A stretch of 64,000 nucleotides of DNA from Vitreoscilla filiformis (lineage in GTDB: Bacteria > Pseudomonadota > Gammaproteobacteria > Burkholderiales > Burkholderiaceae_C). Location of the stretch: NCBI RefSeq assembly GCF_002222655.1, contig NZ_CP022423.1, positions 1 to 64,000 on the forward strand, read 5' to 3'. Made by a program: the position numbers and the translations under genes. Below, piece after piece: positions 62,846 to 64,000 of the stretch (position 1 is its first letter; each line of letters begins with the position of its first letter). The notes under the pieces are model-generated. The model made no database searches. It was not told where the DNA came from and saw nothing but the letters and a program-made list of their open reading frames with translations.

Positions 62846-64000
62846 TGGCCCGCCTGTTCCGCAGTGGTTGGCATCGAGTTGCAGCCGTGCTCATGGCGGC
62901 GACACTGGGGGGCTGCGCCACCACGGACAGCACCGTGGACGATGGCCGCAAAGTCAACGAAACCCTGCTCAACAACATCCGGCGCTATGGGCGCATTGAG
63001 CAGGCGGTGCGTCCGGCCATTGAGCGCAGCGCCACATTGCAGGATCCCGCTTGCGACAAACAGTGGGAGCTGCCGTTTTCGGTGGCGTCCAGCCAGTCCT
63101 GGGACAAGGATGACCGGGTGGCCTGGAAACGCGCCCTGGGGGTGGATGAGCGCCTCACGGTGGTGGCCATCAGCGCAAGCGCCCTGGTGCGTGTGGGCGA
63201 CCGCATTGTGGGCATTGCGGGCCGTGGCAGTCGCTCTGCCAGTGAGATGGCCACATGGCTGGGGGCTGCCCGCGACGAAGGGCAACCGTTTGGCGTCGCG
63301 CTGGCCGATGGCTCGCAGGTGCTGGTCACGCCGTTCCAAGTCTGCCGAGGTTACGCTCGGTTTGCCCCCCCAAACGCCCCTGAGAGCAAGGACTACCACT
63401 GGCTCATGAGCCTGCACCCGCTGGATGTGGCCGATGCCGAGCTGACCGAAGATGAGGCCCTGTGGCTGGTGCTGTGGAGCCAAGGGTTGTCCGAGGAGGG
63501 TGGGTTGCGCATGAAGACCTACCACTACGGCACCAAGGTGGTGGGGGCGCTGTACAACATCTTCACCATTGCGTCGGGTTTGCACAGCGCGGCGTTGGCG
63601 GCCGACACCGTGATGCGAGCCGCTCAGTCCGCCGCTGCCAACGTGGCCAGTGACCTGCTCAAGCAGCAAATCATCGCCCAGGCGCGTGAGCTGGCGATGC
63701 GGCGCATCAACGAGAGCATGAACGAATCCACGCAGCGCCTCATCAACCAGCAGAGCACGTCGGCGCTGCAACAGGCGGCGCTCAATCGTGGGGGCTTGTC
63801 GGGGGTGGCGCGGATTGGGGCCACGGTGTTTGATCGGGCCGACGTTTGGGCTTTCCAGCGTGCGCCGCTGTTGGCGGCCAATCCGCTGGCGGGGTTCTCG
63901 TTGCACCAGAAGCTGGTGGAGCGCGGGCTGATCAACAGCGTGTTCGTGTTCGACTTGGAGCGCCTGGAAACGCTGACACGCACAGCCGAAGCCCAAGGCC
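62846..64000 (+). CDS. Lipoprotein with PDZ-like domain, runs off the window
   Basis: The frame is open to the right edge (385 codons, no stop). The N-terminus is a lipoprotein signal: basic start, hydrophobic AAVLMAATLGGC with the cysteine at about 24. A PDZ-like segment lies near residues 100-170 (VAISASALVRVGDRIVGIAG, ADGSQVLVTPF). After that comes a long helical Ala-rich region (YNIFTIASGLHSAALAADTVMRAA) and a Gln/Asn-rich part. GAGGAG lies 10 bases before ATG 62846. The end may hold a protease or transporter domain outside the window. Confidence 0.75.

Overview
The window is GC-rich chromosomal DNA from a betaproteobacterium, most likely order Burkholderiales. This rests on gene content and order: mnmG-rsmG-parA-parB, DUF1840, a stand-alone MetH homocysteine domain, ccoG, yeaG-yeaH-spoVR, and a parS site of the GTTNCACGTGAAAC type. 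The genus cannot be fixed from the sequence alone. Genes are tightly packed, with many ATGA overlaps.

Layout. 1-8990: early region of a Mu-like transposable element (hypothetical genes, RdgC-like protein, DDE transposase, MuB-like ATPase, DUF3164, GemA, Mor-like activator). It ends in a terminator with no lysis, head or tail genes before host DNA. 9034-12690: ccoG, an upstream acyl-CoA-dehydrogenase-like gene broken by a 60-bp repeat-flanked insertion, and a MocR regulator. 12697-13343: a small toxin-antitoxin-like cassette. 13396-18149: the yeaG-yeaH-spoVR stress operon. 18843-25688: the chromosome partition cluster parB, parA, rsmG, mnmG, with a parS site inside mnmG and argC inserted on the other strand. 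25845-27463: an unfamiliar two-gene pair, a PD-(D/E)xK-like nuclease and a uracil-phosphoribosyltransferase-like protein with an altered PRPP loop. 28755-33252: a peptide-secretion locus with a LuxR-type regulator, a 62-aa double-glycine precursor, HlyD and a C39-peptidase ABC exporter, with a CTG-N10-CAG element upstream of the peptide gene. 33772-41529: ABC exporter, hydrolase, glutathione S-transferase, pirin, DUF4397 lipoprotein and methyltransferase. 41557-47779: a zinc-starvation cluster (Fur-family regulator, znuCBA, DUF2796, LolD/MacB-like ABC pair, DUF3299).

47780-48380 is an AT-rich, gene-free stretch with five exact DnaA boxes and is the best candidate for the chromosomal origin. 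With parABS 22-29 kb away, this looks like the origin domain. Right of it lie an RluA-type pseudouridine synthase, a metallopeptidase/MoxR pair, a cyclic-di-GMP and phosphorelay cluster (GGDEF protein, a hybrid kinase of about 2050 residues, an HD-GYP response regulator), a phosphatase, DUF1840, the homocysteine-binding half of MetH and a lipoprotein that runs off the end.

The strongest candidates for something undescribed are the LuxR/double-glycine peptide locus, the nuclease/phosphoribosyltransferase-like pair, the RdgC-bearing Mu-like element, and the repeat insertion that could switch a gene on and off.
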